Shown one piece after another: positions 31,449-40,670 of a DNA stretch of 64,000 nucleotides (positions within the stretch are counted from its first letter, which is position 1; every line of letters begins with the position of its first letter). The DNA is from Paucibacter sp. PLA-PC-4. GTDB lineage: Bacteria > Pseudomonadota > Gammaproteobacteria > Burkholderiales > Burkholderiaceae_C. The translations under genes were made by a program, and so were the position numbers. The stretch spans positions 115,294 to 179,293 of the forward strand of contig NZ_JAPFGP010000014.1 in assembly GCF_026241155.1 (NCBI RefSeq). Direction: 5' to 3'. Below the pieces are notes generated by a model. That model did no database searches. It saw nothing but the letters and a program-made list of their open reading frames with translations, and was not told the origin of the DNA.

Positions 31449-32236
31449 GTGATGAAGTCATCTCCGTCGGCGAACGTTGGTTGCTGGGCCTATTCGCCGC
31501 GCTGCCCGCCGCGCTGGTGGCGGCCAGCCTGCTGCAACTGGCACCGCCCCCTGGGCTGTCGCCGCTGTCGCAACGGCCGCTATGGTTAGCCTGGGCCCTG
31601 ATCGTAGGCTGGCTGTTGATGGCTGGCGGCTTGGCCTGGGCCGGGCGGCGCCCAGTGCGGCTGTGGCGCCTGAGCCTGAGTGCCTTGGCGGCCTTGCTCT
31701 TGCTGGCCGCGCTGCTCAGCCTGGGGGCTGATTTGCCGCAGGGCCGGGCGATGGCCTTGTCGCTGGCGCTGCTGGCGGCGGGCGCGCTTGGACTGACTCG
31801 GATTGTGAAGGACGGCCCGGAGCGGCCGGGCCGTCTGACTGGGCCAGTCGTCCTGGGCGCGGCGCGGCGCACATGGTGGCGACAGGTCGTACCCCATCTG
31901 CGTCGGTATGCCGGATTTTGGCTGAGCGGCGCGTTGATGGTGGAGTGTTTTCGCATGGCCTATGTCGTGGCGGTCGATCCGCAGCGCGGGGTCGGGATGC
32001 TGGGCATGCTGCTGGTGTTCTTCCTGGTGCTGCCGGCCGTATCGCTGGCGGCCTGGCTGCCGCGCAGTGCGGCCATCTTGCTGGCGCTGGCATCGGCTGG
32101 GTTCGCGTTGCTGGCCTGGCTGTCCGCACTGCAGCTGCCGCTGCTGGCGACCGGCCTGCTGATGGTTCTGGCCTGGCGTTCGCTGCAGCCGCCTCGAGCA
32201 TCCCCGGCGCCGCTGGCTCAGGGCGCTTCGATATGA
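31445..32236 (+). CDS. multi-pass membrane protein in iron-uptake operon, 263 aa
   Basis: About seven hydrophobic helices separated by short Arg-rich loops, with no enzymatic motif I recognise. The ATG at 31445 overlaps the PepSY stop (ATGA), which decides the start; a longer upstream open frame is antisense or out-of-frame to PepSY coding. Placement suggests a helper of siderophore-iron reduction or inner-membrane transport. Confidence 0.78.
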   Translation: MSDEVISVGERWLLGLFAALPAALVAASLLQLAPPPGLSPLSQRPLWLAWALIVGWLLMAGGLAWAGRRPVRLWRLSLSALAALLLLAALLSLGADLPQGRAMALSLALLAAGALGLTRIVKDGPERPGRLTGPVVLGAARRTWWRQVVPHLRRYAGFWLSGALMVECFRMAYVVAVDPQRGVGMLGMLLVFFLVLPAVSLAAWLPRSAAILLALASAGFALLAWLSALQLPLLATGLLMVLAWRSLQPPRASPAPLAQGASI

Positions 32237-32592
32237 CGGGCGGCATCGCGCTGAGCGCTGTGCTCGCGATCTCCGCAGCCACGCCGCTTGGGCTGGCGTG
32301 GTGGGTCTGCGGTGTGGGCGCGCGCAGCATCTCTGCCGACCCGGCTGCGCAGTCGCTTTGCGCGTTGGCGGTCCGGCTGCTGCCGCTGGTCGCGCTGCAA
32401 TGCGCCTGCGGCGGGTTCGTGCTCGGCCTCGTGGCCGGGTTGGCCAGCGTAGCGGCGGCCTGGATGCTGATGGGCTGGGCCTTTGTGCTCGCACTCAATG
32501 CCACGCCCGGCCTGGCCCTGCGCGTCAGTCGCTGGGTGGGCGGCACTGGTGCGGTGGCCTGTGCGCTGGTGCCGCTGCTGGGGCGTACCTGA
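32233..32592 (+). CDS. small membrane protein in iron-uptake operon (DUF3325/DUF3649-like?), 119 aa
   Basis: Four predicted helices in 119 residues (around LSAVLAISAATPLGLAWWVC and LVAGLASVAAAWMLMGWAFV). The ATG overlaps the upstream stop (ATGA). Size and place recall the small DUF3325/DUF3649 proteins next to PepSY proteins in other Proteobacteria, but I see no decisive motif. Last gene of the operon. Confidence 0.7.
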   Translation: MTGGIALSAVLAISAATPLGLAWWVCGVGARSISADPAAQSLCALAVRLLPLVALQCACGGFVLGLVAGLASVAAAWMLMGWAFVLALNATPGLALRVSRWVGGTGAVACALVPLLGRT

Positions 32593-32737
32593 TCCGATGC
32601 AGCTCAACAGCGTGGGCTGGTAGCGGGGAGCGCGCCGCCGGTACAACCCTGCCAAGGCAGCGATGCCAGCCTGTTCAGGATGGTGAAGACGAGGGGCTTG
32701 CCAGAAAAGAAGCCGTGATTGAAGTACAGGCCTGAGC

Positions 32738-34146
32738 ATGAACTTGCCGCCTGAGTCGCTTGCCCGCTTCACGATGGCACCCTACGCGTTTGCGCTTGCT
32801 GCACTGGCACTCGGCCTGCGCGCAGTCCTGTTCCCGCAGGAGAGTTACATCGCCTATGCGACGGCTCTATCGGGCCGTGCAGCGACTCAAGACCCTGTCA
32901 GCCAATGTGACCGGGACCAATCAGAGCGTCGGCTGGCGCCATCAGCAGCTGCGAGCAGTCATCGACGAGTAGACCGAGATGCATTTTCGCTTCGATGCTC
33001 GTAGTCACATGATCTTTGCCAACCCTGCGGCCCGTGCCGCCTTCGGCCCTGGCCAAGGGAGCGCTGCAGACGACCTGGCATGGTCTGTTTGATCCGCAGG
33101 AGCACTGCGCTGTCGCATTGGCCATGCAGCAGCTCTCGCCGGCCTGTCCAGTCATGAAGGCGGTGCTGCGCTTGCATGACCGTGAGAAGTCGCTACGTTG
33201 GGGGAGTCCGTCCATTGCGCGATGCTCGACCCGGCCGGCTGCAGGTGATCCAAACTGTCGGGCGGGATGCGGCTGAGCGGAGCGAGCTGCAGCCTGCAGT
33301 CCAGGAACTCGCCCGCCGGCTGCAGGACCTTCATGACCACGCGCCCTGTGGCGACTGCTCGCTGTATGCGTCGGGCCTGTTTTGTCACCCCAACGCGGCG
33401 ACCCAGGACTGGCTGGGCTGCAGCGCCTGCGAGGTGATCGGCAAGCTCGGCCCGCGCGACTTTTCCACCCGCGAGAGCGCGGTGCGTGCCGGCGAGAGTT
33501 TGTCCTCGCTGCCGCAGGCGGGCTCGGTGGGGCCGGTGGAGTTCGATCTCGTCAGTCGGCAAGGCAAGCTGCGGCGCGTTGCCGTCACGGCAACGGCAAC
33601 GGCAACGGCAACGGCCACGGCAACGGCGATCTGCGACGGCGACGGCGAGGACCGTTTCGTCCGCAGCCGTTTCGTGATGTATGACGTGACGGAGCTGGAT
33701 CTTGCTCGCAAGGCGCTGCAGGTGCTGAATCGGCAGCAGGCGGCGATGCTGGGCAACGAGCTGGTGGGCATCCAGAAGCTCAGGGACCTGCGCATCATCT
33801 GGAGCGCCTGTGCCAGCGAGCGCCTGTTCGGCTATCAGGCCGGCACGCTGATCTGCATGCCAGCGCGCCTCACGCTCTCTCGCGTGGGCGGCGACGAGTT
33901 CGTACTGATCCTGCCTCATCTGCGCGACAGGCAGGGGTACGCCCTTGTCATCGCCCACATCGAGCAGGCGGTGGTCACGTCGGTGCCGCTGGTGACAGGC
34001 TTGATCGTGCAGGTCGTAGTGAGCATCGGCGAAGCCCGCTTTCCAGACGACGGAGCCACCGGGACGAACTACAGCGCGCCTCCGACCGGGCTATGTACAC
34101 GGCCGAGTCCGAGCGGCGTGAGCGCGGTCTACCGCCCGGGCGCTGA
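32738..34146 (+). pseudogene. multi-PAS diguanylate cyclase, decayed
   Basis: Fragments in several frames follow the order of a PAS-PAS-GGDEF protein: an N-terminal membrane-like start (ATG 32738, APYAFALAALALGLRAVLFP), a PAS piece (MHFRFDARSHMIFANPAARA), a second PAS (NAATQDWLGCSACEVIGKLG, then SVGPVEFDLVSRQGKLRRVA, then VMYDVTELDLARKALQVL), and a third PAS start (NELVGIQKLRDLRIIWSACA). It then jumps directly to LSRVGGDEFVLILPHLRD, so the first half of the GGDEF domain is deleted. The end ADRAMYTAESERR is in yet another frame. The gene cannot make an active cyclase. Confidence 0.75.
33587..33628 (+). repeat. hexanucleotide tandem repeat (ACGGCA)7
   Basis: Seven head-to-tail ACGGCA units, the fifth and seventh with one change each, encode alternating Thr-Ala inside the PAS fragment of the decayed cyclase gene. 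In normal relatives this place is a short loop, so the run looks like slippage expansion. Confidence 0.9.
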
Positions 34147-34183
34147 ACACTGGGCCCAAGGTGCTGCCGATCACCGGTACGCC

Positions 34184-35026
34184 TCAGTCGATCAGCGCGC
34201 CGTCCTCGTCGTAGAAGGGATGCGGGCCGTCGAACTCGCCGATGGCGGCTTGGTGCGTGACCAACTGGCCGGCTTCGGACCAAGCATGGACCAGGAAGCC
34301 TGGAGGTTCCAGCGCGAAGCGGGAAGCCGCATCGGGCGCCAAGTCCAGGCAGACCTGGTGGGCGGTGGACGGGGCGGTCATTGCCAGCGTGCCGCCCCAA
34401 AGGGCCTGGATGGGCCGGTGCAGATGGCCGCAGATGACCCGCTGCACCTGCGGCTGTCGGCCCAGCAACGCAGCCAGCTCGGGCCCGCCGTGACGCAAGC
34501 CGATCACATCCATATGGCCGATGTAGGTGGCAAAGGGCGGGTGGTGCATGGCCAGCACGGTGGGTGTATGCGGGTCGGCGCTCAGCAGTGCGTCGAGCCG
34601 TTGCAGGCGCTCGGTGCACAGCTCGCCGTGCGAGGCACGTGGGGTCACCGTGTCCAGTGTCACCAAGCGCAGGCCGCCGAGGTCGACCGCATATTGCACG
34701 AAGTCATCAGCAGCCTCGGCGGATTGCATATAGGCATGCTCGGCGAAGGCCTGGCGCAGGCCGGCGCGGTCGTCGTGGTTGCCCGGCATTAGATAGCAGG
34801 GGCAGGCCAGAGGCTGCAGCAGCGCGCGCAAATGGGCGTATTCCTCGGGCGTGCCGAAGTCGGTCAGATCACCGGTGATGATGACAGCGCGAGGCGCCTG
34901 CGGCAGCGCGTTGACGGCGGCGATAGCGCGCCGCAGATACGCGGCGGTGTCCACGCGGCGGTAGGTCAGCCGGCCAGGCGCGCGGATGTGCGGGTCGCTG
35001 AGCTGGACGAGAAGTTGGGGTTTCAT
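34184..35026 (-). CDS. calcineurin-like phosphodiesterase (Icc/CpdA type), 280 aa
   Basis: Metallophosphoesterase with the full motif set: LLVQLSDPHI, ITGDLTDFGTPEEYAH, LMPGNHDDR, AMHHPPF and CGHLHRP. The GNHD and GHLHRP spacing matches class III cyclic-nucleotide phosphodiesterases and related glycerophosphodiester enzymes. No signal peptide, so it is cytoplasmic. It overlaps the ABC ATPase gene by 4 bp as the last gene of the operon, which suggests it acts on the imported substrate, probably a phosphodiester or organophosphate. Confidence 0.88.
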   Translation of the reverse strand: MKPQLLVQLSDPHIRAPGRLTYRRVDTAAYLRRAIAAVNALPQAPRAVIITGDLTDFGTPEEYAHLRALLQPLACPCYLMPGNHDDRAGLRQAFAEHAYMQSAEAADDFVQYAVDLGGLRLVTLDTVTPRASHGELCTERLQRLDALLSADPHTPTVLAMHHPPFATYIGHMDVIGLRHGGPELAALLGRQPQVQRVICGHLHRPIQALWGGTLAMTAPSTAHQVCLDLAPDAASRFALEPPGFLVHAWSEAGQLVTHQAAIGEFDGPHPFYDEDGALID

Positions 35027-36084
35027 GCAGGCATCAGATGTTCGGCGCGCACCTGGGGCTGGACGCGGTCGCCGGTCTTGAAGGGGCTGTCCTTGGGCGC
35101 ATCGCAGACCAGCGGCGCGGCCTGGCCGGGCAGGGCCAGATGCAGTTGTACCCGTTCGCCGAGAAAGACGCGCCGCGTCACGCTCAGACCCTGGCCGGTG
35201 CTGTCCGCACCGAGCTGGATGTCCTCGGGGCGCAGCAGCACGGTGGCGCAGCCGGTCAGCGCCGGGCAGGGCAGGCGCAGCGCGCCGAGCTGCAGCGTGC
35301 CCTCGCGCATGTCATCGGCCGAGCGGGCCAGCCGGTTGACGCGGCCCAGAAACTCGGCGACGAAGGGCTGGGCCGGCTGCCGGTACAGCTCCTCGGCCGT
35401 GCCCAGCTGCACGATGCGCCCGGCCTGCATCACGGCCAGGCGGTCGGCAATGGCCATCGCCTCCTGCTGGTCGTGGGTGACGTGGATCGCGGTGATGTGC
35501 AGGCGGCGCAGCAGCTCGGCCAGTTCGTCGCGCAGCGATTCCTTCAGCTTGGCATCCAGCGCTGTCAGCGGCTCGTCCAGCAGCAGCACGCGCGGGCGCA
35601 CCGCCACCGCACGCGCCAGCGCCACGCGCTGGCGCTGGCCGCCGGAGAGCTCGGCCGGACGGCGCTGCTCCAGACCGTTCAAGCGCACCAAATCGATCAG
35701 CTCGCCGATGCGCTGGCGCTGCTGGGCTTCGGGCACACCGCGGATGCGCAGGCCGTAGCCGATATTGGCCTGCACCGACATCTGCGGGAACAGCGCGTAG
35801 TGCTGGAACACCATGCCGATGCCGCGCTGCTCGATGGCGCGGCGCGTCACGTCCTCGCCGTTGAACTTCAGCGTGCCGCCGGCATCGGGTGCCGCCAGGC
35901 CTGCGATCAAGCGCAACAAGCTGGTCTTGCCGCAGCCCGAGGGGCCCAACAGAGCCAGCACCTCGCCAGGCTCGACGCGCAGGTTGGTGGGCTGCAGCGC
36001 CCGCGTGCCGTCGGCGTAGGTCTTGCTGCAGTTCAGCACCTCGACGAGGGTGCGTTCGGAAGCGGTAGGCAAGGACTCATCCAT
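35023..36084 (-). CDS. ABC importer ATP-binding protein, 353 aa
   Basis: ATPase of the PotA/FbpC/UgpC-like group. Walker A is LLGPSGCGKTSLLR, the signature is LSGGQRQRVALARA, Walker B is VLLLDEPLTALD, and the switch His is in VTHDQQEA. The last 110 residues form a TOBE domain. The start at 36084 (MDESLPTA) was chosen; it overlaps the preceding permease gene by 8 bp. The family imports polyamines, ferric iron, sulfate, phosphonates or glycerol-3-phosphate. Confidence 0.92.
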   Translation of the reverse strand: MDESLPTASERTLVEVLNCSKTYADGTRALQPTNLRVEPGEVLALLGPSGCGKTSLLRLIAGLAAPDAGGTLKFNGEDVTRRAIEQRGIGMVFQHYALFPQMSVQANIGYGLRIRGVPEAQQRQRIGELIDLVRLNGLEQRRPAELSGGQRQRVALARAVAVRPRVLLLDEPLTALDAKLKESLRDELAELLRRLHITAIHVTHDQQEAMAIADRLAVMQAGRIVQLGTAEELYRQPAQPFVAEFLGRVNRLARSADDMREGTLQLGALRLPCPALTGCATVLLRPEDIQLGADSTGQGLSVTRRVFLGERVQLHLALPGQAAPLVCDAPKDSPFKTGDRVQPQVRAEHLMPA

Positions 36085-36874
36085 AGCGTTTTTCCAGACT
36101 TTTGGCCAGGGCCTGCATGCCCCAGAGCACGGGCAGGATGACGATGAAGAACAGCAGGGTGTAGGCGGAGCCGATCTCGATGCGCATCGAGGCATAGCTG
36201 TCGGCTAGGCCCACCGGCAGGGTGCGGGTCAGCGGGGTGTGCAGCATCCAGGTCAGGTTGAACTCGCCGACCGAGAGCGTGAACACCATCAGGCAGCCGG
36301 CCACGATGGATGGCGCCACCGCCGGCAACAGCACGCCGACAAAGCGCTGCGCAAAGCTTGCGCCCAGCGAGCGCGCCGCCTCCTCCAGCGCCACCAGCTC
36401 CTCGCGGGACAGCGCGGCGGCCACCGTTCGCACCATGAAGGGCAGGGTGAACAGCAGATGGCCCACCAGCACGAAGGCAAAGCTCTGGCGGAAGCCGCGC
36501 AGCTGGCCGTAGGCCAGGATCAGGGCCAGCGCGCTGGCAAGACCCGGCACCGCGACCGGCAAAGTCAGCAGCTCCTCGAACAGGCGTGCCCAGCGAGAGC
36601 GGCTGCGCGCCAGCGCATAGGCGCAGGGCAGGCCCAGCAGCAGGCAACCGATCACGCAGGCAAGCGCCAGCAGCAGCGAATGGCCGGCCGTGCCGCCGTA
36701 CTGCTGCCAGACCTGGATCAGCCAGCGCGTCGTCAATCCGCTGGACAGGCCCTGGCTGTAGTTGTTGACCAGGCCGGCGCTCAGCGAGACCAGCATCGGC
36801 AGCACCGTGAACAGCGTCACCAGCAGGGTCAGTGCCGCCAGCAGCGGCGTTGCGTTGCGGGTATCCGTTCTCAT
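36077..36874 (-). CDS. ABC importer permease (second), 265 aa
   Basis: Binding-protein-dependent permease with about six helices and the EAA loop EEAARSLGASFAQRFVGVLLP near residue 180. It pairs with the permease encoded just upstream, overlapping it by 4 bp. PotC/PhnV-like by position and size. Confidence 0.9.
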   Translation of the reverse strand: MRTDTRNATPLLAALTLLVTLFTVLPMLVSLSAGLVNNYSQGLSSGLTTRWLIQVWQQYGGTAGHSLLLALACVIGCLLLGLPCAYALARSRSRWARLFEELLTLPVAVPGLASALALILAYGQLRGFRQSFAFVLVGHLLFTLPFMVRTVAAALSREELVALEEAARSLGASFAQRFVGVLLPAVAPSIVAGCLMVFTLSVGEFNLTWMLHTPLTRTLPVGLADSYASMRIEIGSAYTLLFFIVILPVLWGMQALAKSLEKRYG

Positions 36875-37671
36875 GCGGCGGTCCCGGTCGGTGCGCCGCC
36901 CAGGCGGCGCGCGATGAAGAGCACACCCCAGGTCATCAGGCCCAGGGCCAGCGACAGCGCGGCGGCCAACGGGAAGTTGGCGTAGTTGGTGAACTCGTTG
37001 TAGATCGTGATCGGCAGCACCTCGAAGCGGCTGGCCAAGGTGAAGGCGGTACCGAAGGCACCCATCGCGGTGGCGAACAGCATCGCGCCGCAGGCCAGCG
37101 CGGTCGGCGCCAGCGCCGGCAGCCAGACATCGCGCGCCAGCTGCCAGGGCCGCGCGCCGAGCGAGCGCGCCGCCTCCTCGATCTGTGGCTCCAGCGTCTC
37201 GGCTGCCGCGGTAAAGGCCGAGATGGCGCGCGGCAGCGAGAAGTACAGATAGGCCAGGAACAGGCCGCTCAGACCATAGGCGAATGTGATGCTGCTGCCC
37301 AGCAGGGCCTCGCTGAGTTGCGCGAAGAGGCCTTGCCGGCCGCCCAGCAGGATGACGAAGAAGCCGACGATGACGCCGGGGAAGGACAGCGGCAGGGTCA
37401 GCAGCGCCAGCAGTAGCGAGCGGCCGCTAAAGCGCTGCCGCCCCAGGTACAGGCCTACCCCAGCGGCCAGCACAAGGGTCACCGCGGTGACCGTCAGCGA
37501 CAGCGCGGTGGTCTGCACCAGGCTGGTCAGATATCGCGGCTCGGTCAGAACGGCGGTGTAGGTGGCCCAGCCGGCGCTGGCCGGCAGGGCCGCCAGCCGC
37601 GCCATCGGCAGCAGCCAGAACGCGAAGAACAGCGCCGCCGCCGGCGCCGCGCAGGCCAGACCCAGCATCAC
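36871..37671 (-). CDS. ABC importer permease (first), 266 aa
   Basis: Binding-protein-dependent permease with six helices and an EAA loop (IEEAARSLGARPWQLARDV) near residue 170. The N-terminus LACAAPAAALFFAFWLLPMA is the usual first helix of PotB/PhnU-like subunits. It overlaps the substrate-binding protein gene by 4 bp. Confidence 0.9.
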   Translation of the reverse strand: MMLGLACAAPAAALFFAFWLLPMARLAALPASAGWATYTAVLTEPRYLTSLVQTTALSLTVTAVTLVLAAGVGLYLGRQRFSGRSLLLALLTLPLSFPGVIVGFFVILLGGRQGLFAQLSEALLGSSITFAYGLSGLFLAYLYFSLPRAISAFTAAAETLEPQIEEAARSLGARPWQLARDVWLPALAPTALACGAMLFATAMGAFGTAFTLASRFEVLPITIYNEFTNYANFPLAAALSLALGLMTWGVLFIARRLGGAPTGTAA

Positions 37672-38687
37672 TGGGCCTCGCGCAGATAGCGCTCGGAGAA
37701 GGCCTTCTGCACCTCTGCCATCTTGGCGTAGTCCAGCGCCTTGGCGCGGGCGTACTCGCTGGCCGGCAGGAAGCGCGTCTGGGCTTCTTTGGAGATCGCC
37801 GAGGCGCGCACCGGGCGCAGGAAGGCATTAGCCCAGATCGCCTGGCCCTCGTCGGAGAGCACGAAGTCCAGCGCCTTCTTGCCATCGGCCGCATGCGGGG
37901 CCTGAGCCGTCAGGCTCATCACATAGGGCACGACTACCGTGCCCTCGGTCGGGATCACGAACTCGACGCGCGCCTTGTCCTTGTGCTTGGCGCGGTAGGC
38001 ATTGAAGTCATAGTCCAGCAAGATGGCGATCTCGCCGGACAGCACGCGCGCATAGGCGGTCTGCTTGGGCACGATGGGCTCGTTCTTCTGCAGCGCCTTG
38101 AAGTACTCGATGGCCGGCGTCAGATTGTCCAGCGTGCCGCCGCGGGCGCTGTTGACCGCCACCGCGCCGACATAGCCGACGAAGGCCGAGGCTGGGTCCA
38201 GATAGCCGACCAGACCCTTGTATTCGGGCTTGAGCAGATCGGCCCAGGACCTGGGCACCGGCTTGCCCTTGAGCGCATCGACATTGACCATGAAGCCCAG
38301 CGTGCCGGAGTGGATCGCGAACCAGTGGCCATCGGCGTCCTTCAGCCCCTCGGGGATCTCGTTCCAATGGGCAGGCTTATAGCCGGCAGTGACACCGGCC
38401 TTCTTGGCCTGGATACCGAAGGTGACGCCGTAGTAGGCCATATCGGCCACCGGGCTGGCCTTCTCGGCCACCAACTGCGACAGGCTCTGGCCGGAGTTCT
38501 TGTTGTCCGGCGGCACGGTCACGCCGGTCTTTGCCTTGATGGCCTGCAGCTGCGTGCCCCAGTCGGCCCATTCGGGAGGGCAGTTGTAGCAGATGGCAGT
38601 CTGTGCAATGGCTTGGCTGCTAAAGCCCGCCAGGGCGATCAGGGCCGCAGCGATGCCGTGTGTCAGGGGGCGGAAGATTTTCATCAT
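37668..38687 (-). CDS. ABC importer periplasmic substrate-binding protein, 339 aa
   Basis: A signal peptide (LTHGIAAALIALAGFSSQAIAQ) is followed by an extracellular solute-binding fold of the PotD/FbpA/PhnS group. An odd CYNCPP motif lies just after the cleavage site. Segments VADMAYYGVTFGIQAKKAG and HSGTLGFMVNVDALKG are typical of the class. No ligand-defining residues can be read with confidence; a phosphonate, phosphodiester or polyamine are options. First gene of the transporter operon, 25 bp after the LacI-type regulator. Confidence 0.88.
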   Translation of the reverse strand: MMKIFRPLTHGIAAALIALAGFSSQAIAQTAICYNCPPEWADWGTQLQAIKAKTGVTVPPDNKNSGQSLSQLVAEKASPVADMAYYGVTFGIQAKKAGVTAGYKPAHWNEIPEGLKDADGHWFAIHSGTLGFMVNVDALKGKPVPRSWADLLKPEYKGLVGYLDPASAFVGYVGAVAVNSARGGTLDNLTPAIEYFKALQKNEPIVPKQTAYARVLSGEIAILLDYDFNAYRAKHKDKARVEFVIPTEGTVVVPYVMSLTAQAPHAADGKKALDFVLSDEGQAIWANAFLRPVRASAISKEAQTRFLPASEYARAKALDYAKMAEVQKAFSERYLREAQ

Positions 38688-38712
38688 GAATTCCTCGTGT
38701 GAGTAGGTTGGG

Positions 38713-39726
38713 TTAAAGAGTGGAGCAAGAAGGGGCGCGCATCGACTCGAGCTCGCGCAACTGGTGGGGCAGGGTCAGACTGTCGGCGGCGCGCGGCGCT
38801 TTGCCTCTGTCCAGACAGTCCAGCAGCCAGGCCACGCTTCGCCGGCCGATGCCTTCATTGGGCTGGGAGATGCTGGCCAGCGAGGGTCGCAACTCGGTGC
38901 CCAGCGCCATGCCGTCGAAGCCGATCACGCTGAGGTCCTCGGGCACCCGCAGCCCGGCCAGCGCGGCGGCTCGCATGCAGCGCAGCGCCAGCAGATCGTT
39001 GGAGCAGACCAGGGCCGTCGGCCGGTGCTGGCGGTCCGCGCCGCCCAGGCGCTGCAATAGCTGCTCGGGCGCGTTGTCTATGAAGGGCAACTCCAGCAGT
39101 TCGGCCGCGCTGTGGGCGGCTTGCATCGCCGCGGCATAGCCGCGATAGCGCTGCTGGGCACGGTCCGACGCGCTCAGATGGCCGCTGACCATCAGGATGC
39201 GGCGGTGGCCGAGCTGCTGCAGCCGTGCCACCAGTTCGGCCATCGCGGTCTCTCCATCGACGCTGACGCAGGGATGCCGGGGGTGACGGTTATAGGCCAA
39301 CACATAGGGCCGACGCGCCCGCTTGAGCGCGGCCAGCGTGGCCGAACGCTCGGCATCGGCCACTGTCAGGATCAGTCCGTCCACGCTGCGCCCGCTCAAC
39401 AGGCGAAGCGCCTGCAACTCCTGCGCCTCCCGGTAGTCGGTGGTCAGCGGGATGATCGAGTAGCCGGCATCGGCCGCCGCGCCGGCAATGCCGGCCAGGG
39501 TCTCGGCAAACACAGGGTTGAGCAGCGTTGGCAGCACCACGCCCAGCGTGCGGCTGCGCTGCGTGCGTAGCGTGCGAGCACTGAGGTTCGGTTCATAGCC
39601 CAGCTCCGCAGCCGCAGCCGTGACGGCAGTACGGGTGGCCGGGGCGACGGATTCGGGAGCGTTGAAGGCTCGCGAGACGGTGGCGATGGACACACCGGCT
39701 TGGCGGGCGACGTTGATGATGGACAT
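38713..39726 (-). CDS. LacI/GalR-family transcription regulator, 337 aa
   Basis: The N-terminal helix-turn-helix INVARQAGVSIATVSRAFN and hinge region NLSARTLRTQRSRTLGVVLP are diagnostic. A periplasmic-binding-like effector domain follows (VLAYNRHPRHPCVSVDGETA, LSVIGFDGMALGTELRPSLA). It is followed in the same direction by the ABC operon and preceded by a LacI-type palindrome, so it probably controls itself and the transporter in response to the imported compound or its product. Confidence 0.94.
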   Translation of the reverse strand: MSIINVARQAGVSIATVSRAFNAPESVAPATRTAVTAAAAELGYEPNLSARTLRTQRSRTLGVVLPTLLNPVFAETLAGIAGAAADAGYSIIPLTTDYREAQELQALRLLSGRSVDGLILTVADAERSATLAALKRARRPYVLAYNRHPRHPCVSVDGETAMAELVARLQQLGHRRILMVSGHLSASDRAQQRYRGYAAAMQAAHSAAELLELPFIDNAPEQLLQRLGGADRQHRPTALVCSNDLLALRCMRAAALAGLRVPEDLSVIGFDGMALGTELRPSLASISQPNEGIGRRSVAWLLDCLDRGKAPRAADSLTLPHQLRELESMRAPSCSTL

Positions 39727-39739
39727 ACGGTGTGTTGGA

Positions 39740-39753
39740 TGTAAACGTTTTCA
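39740..39753 (-). promoter_or_regulatory. LacI/GalR-type operator
   Basis: TGTAAACGTTTTCA is a near-perfect palindrome centred on CG (one mismatch), the classic LacI/GalR family operator form. It lies 13 bp upstream of the regulator's ATG, so it fits autorepression and control of the downstream operon. Confidence 0.8.
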
Positions 39754-40084
39754 TTACAGCCGTGTTGCGTGAAATCCTCGTGACAATGCGCAGTTCCTCT
39801 ATTCGGGCTGGCTTGCCGCCGCCACTTGCGAGACCTTGAGCACTTGGCACCGGCAGGCTTGGGCTGGCGGCCCTGCCGCGCAGAGTGCGAGCCTAGGCTG
39901 AAGTTGCGGACTTCGACCGAGCTCTGACCGCCTGTTCTCCCCTATCGGGCAGGCTGTTCTCTACGAGGCTTCGACTCTTGACATGTGGTCGGACCTGGGA
40001 AGTCCGTTTCGGCAAATGGAGTGACAGCGTCGGACTGCCAGTAAAGCACTGGTGATCGGTACGTCACGCGGCCGGTAGCCGACG
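39754..40084. other. intergenic stretch upstream of the LacI gene
   Basis: About 330 bp that should hold the promoter of the regulator-transporter operon near its left end. I see no gene; open frames here show no family resemblance. The right end runs into transposase debris. Confidence 0.5.
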
Positions 40085-40662
40085 CATCGTGTTTGGTTTT
40101 GCCAAGGCACCCATCCTGCCCATGCCGCCCAAGAGCGAGCCCGCACATTGCGCGATCAAGGCGAACAGAACGTACCTCAGGCCGCTGGCCAGCAGTTGGC
40201 GCCACAGCGCCCGCATCAGTCATCGGAGGTTGAGCCCGGCCGCGCACAGTTCGGCATGCAGCGCGTCGCGCTCGCAGCCCTTGAGCCAGCGCTGTCGATC
40301 CAGAGATCGTGCTACATATGCCTGATGGTGGGATCGGTCGCCTGACGCAGCTAGAGTCAGCGCTTGTGATCTTGGCTTGAGGACTTGTACGTGCCCCATG
40401 AATCACCTCGACCGGTGCGACGTCTTTGTCCACGCCGCGATAGTCCAGATCGACGACCGAGATCTTCAGCGCTACGCTGATGTCTTGCAGCAGGGCGTCG
40501 GTATGCAGCAGCTGACCCGCCAGCGCTTGCCCGTCTAACGATTGCCAGGGAAACTGCGGGCGCCCATGATCAGCCCGCCCTTGTGCGCCACCGCCAGGCT
40601 GACCCTGACGCCGAACTCGTAGGGCTTGCGGGCCTTGCCGTTGGGCAAGGACACGCCGTCAC
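40085..40662 (-). mobile_element. IS5-family transposase, C-terminal remnant
   Basis: On the minus strand, NGKARKPYEFGVRVSLAVAH and KGGLIMGARSFPG, then after a frameshift DGQALAGQLLHTDALLQDI and VVDLDYRGVDKDV, then LRQATDPTIRHM, a stop, and RQRWLKGCERDALHAELCAA with GLNLR match the DDE part of IS5-family (IS5/IS1031-like) transposases in order. At least two frameshifts and two stops are present, and the N-terminal half and inverted repeats are missing. Confidence 0.75.
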
Positions 40663-40670
40663 CAGCATCC

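Noticed and set aside
33587..33628. ACGGCA tandem repeats as a CRISPR array
   Set aside because: Units are 6 bp and contiguous without spacers; this is a simple tandem repeat.
34150..34792. Plus-strand frame continuing from the decayed cyclase
   Set aside because: It runs antisense through the phosphodiesterase gene, which has a complete set of catalytic motifs on the minus strand.
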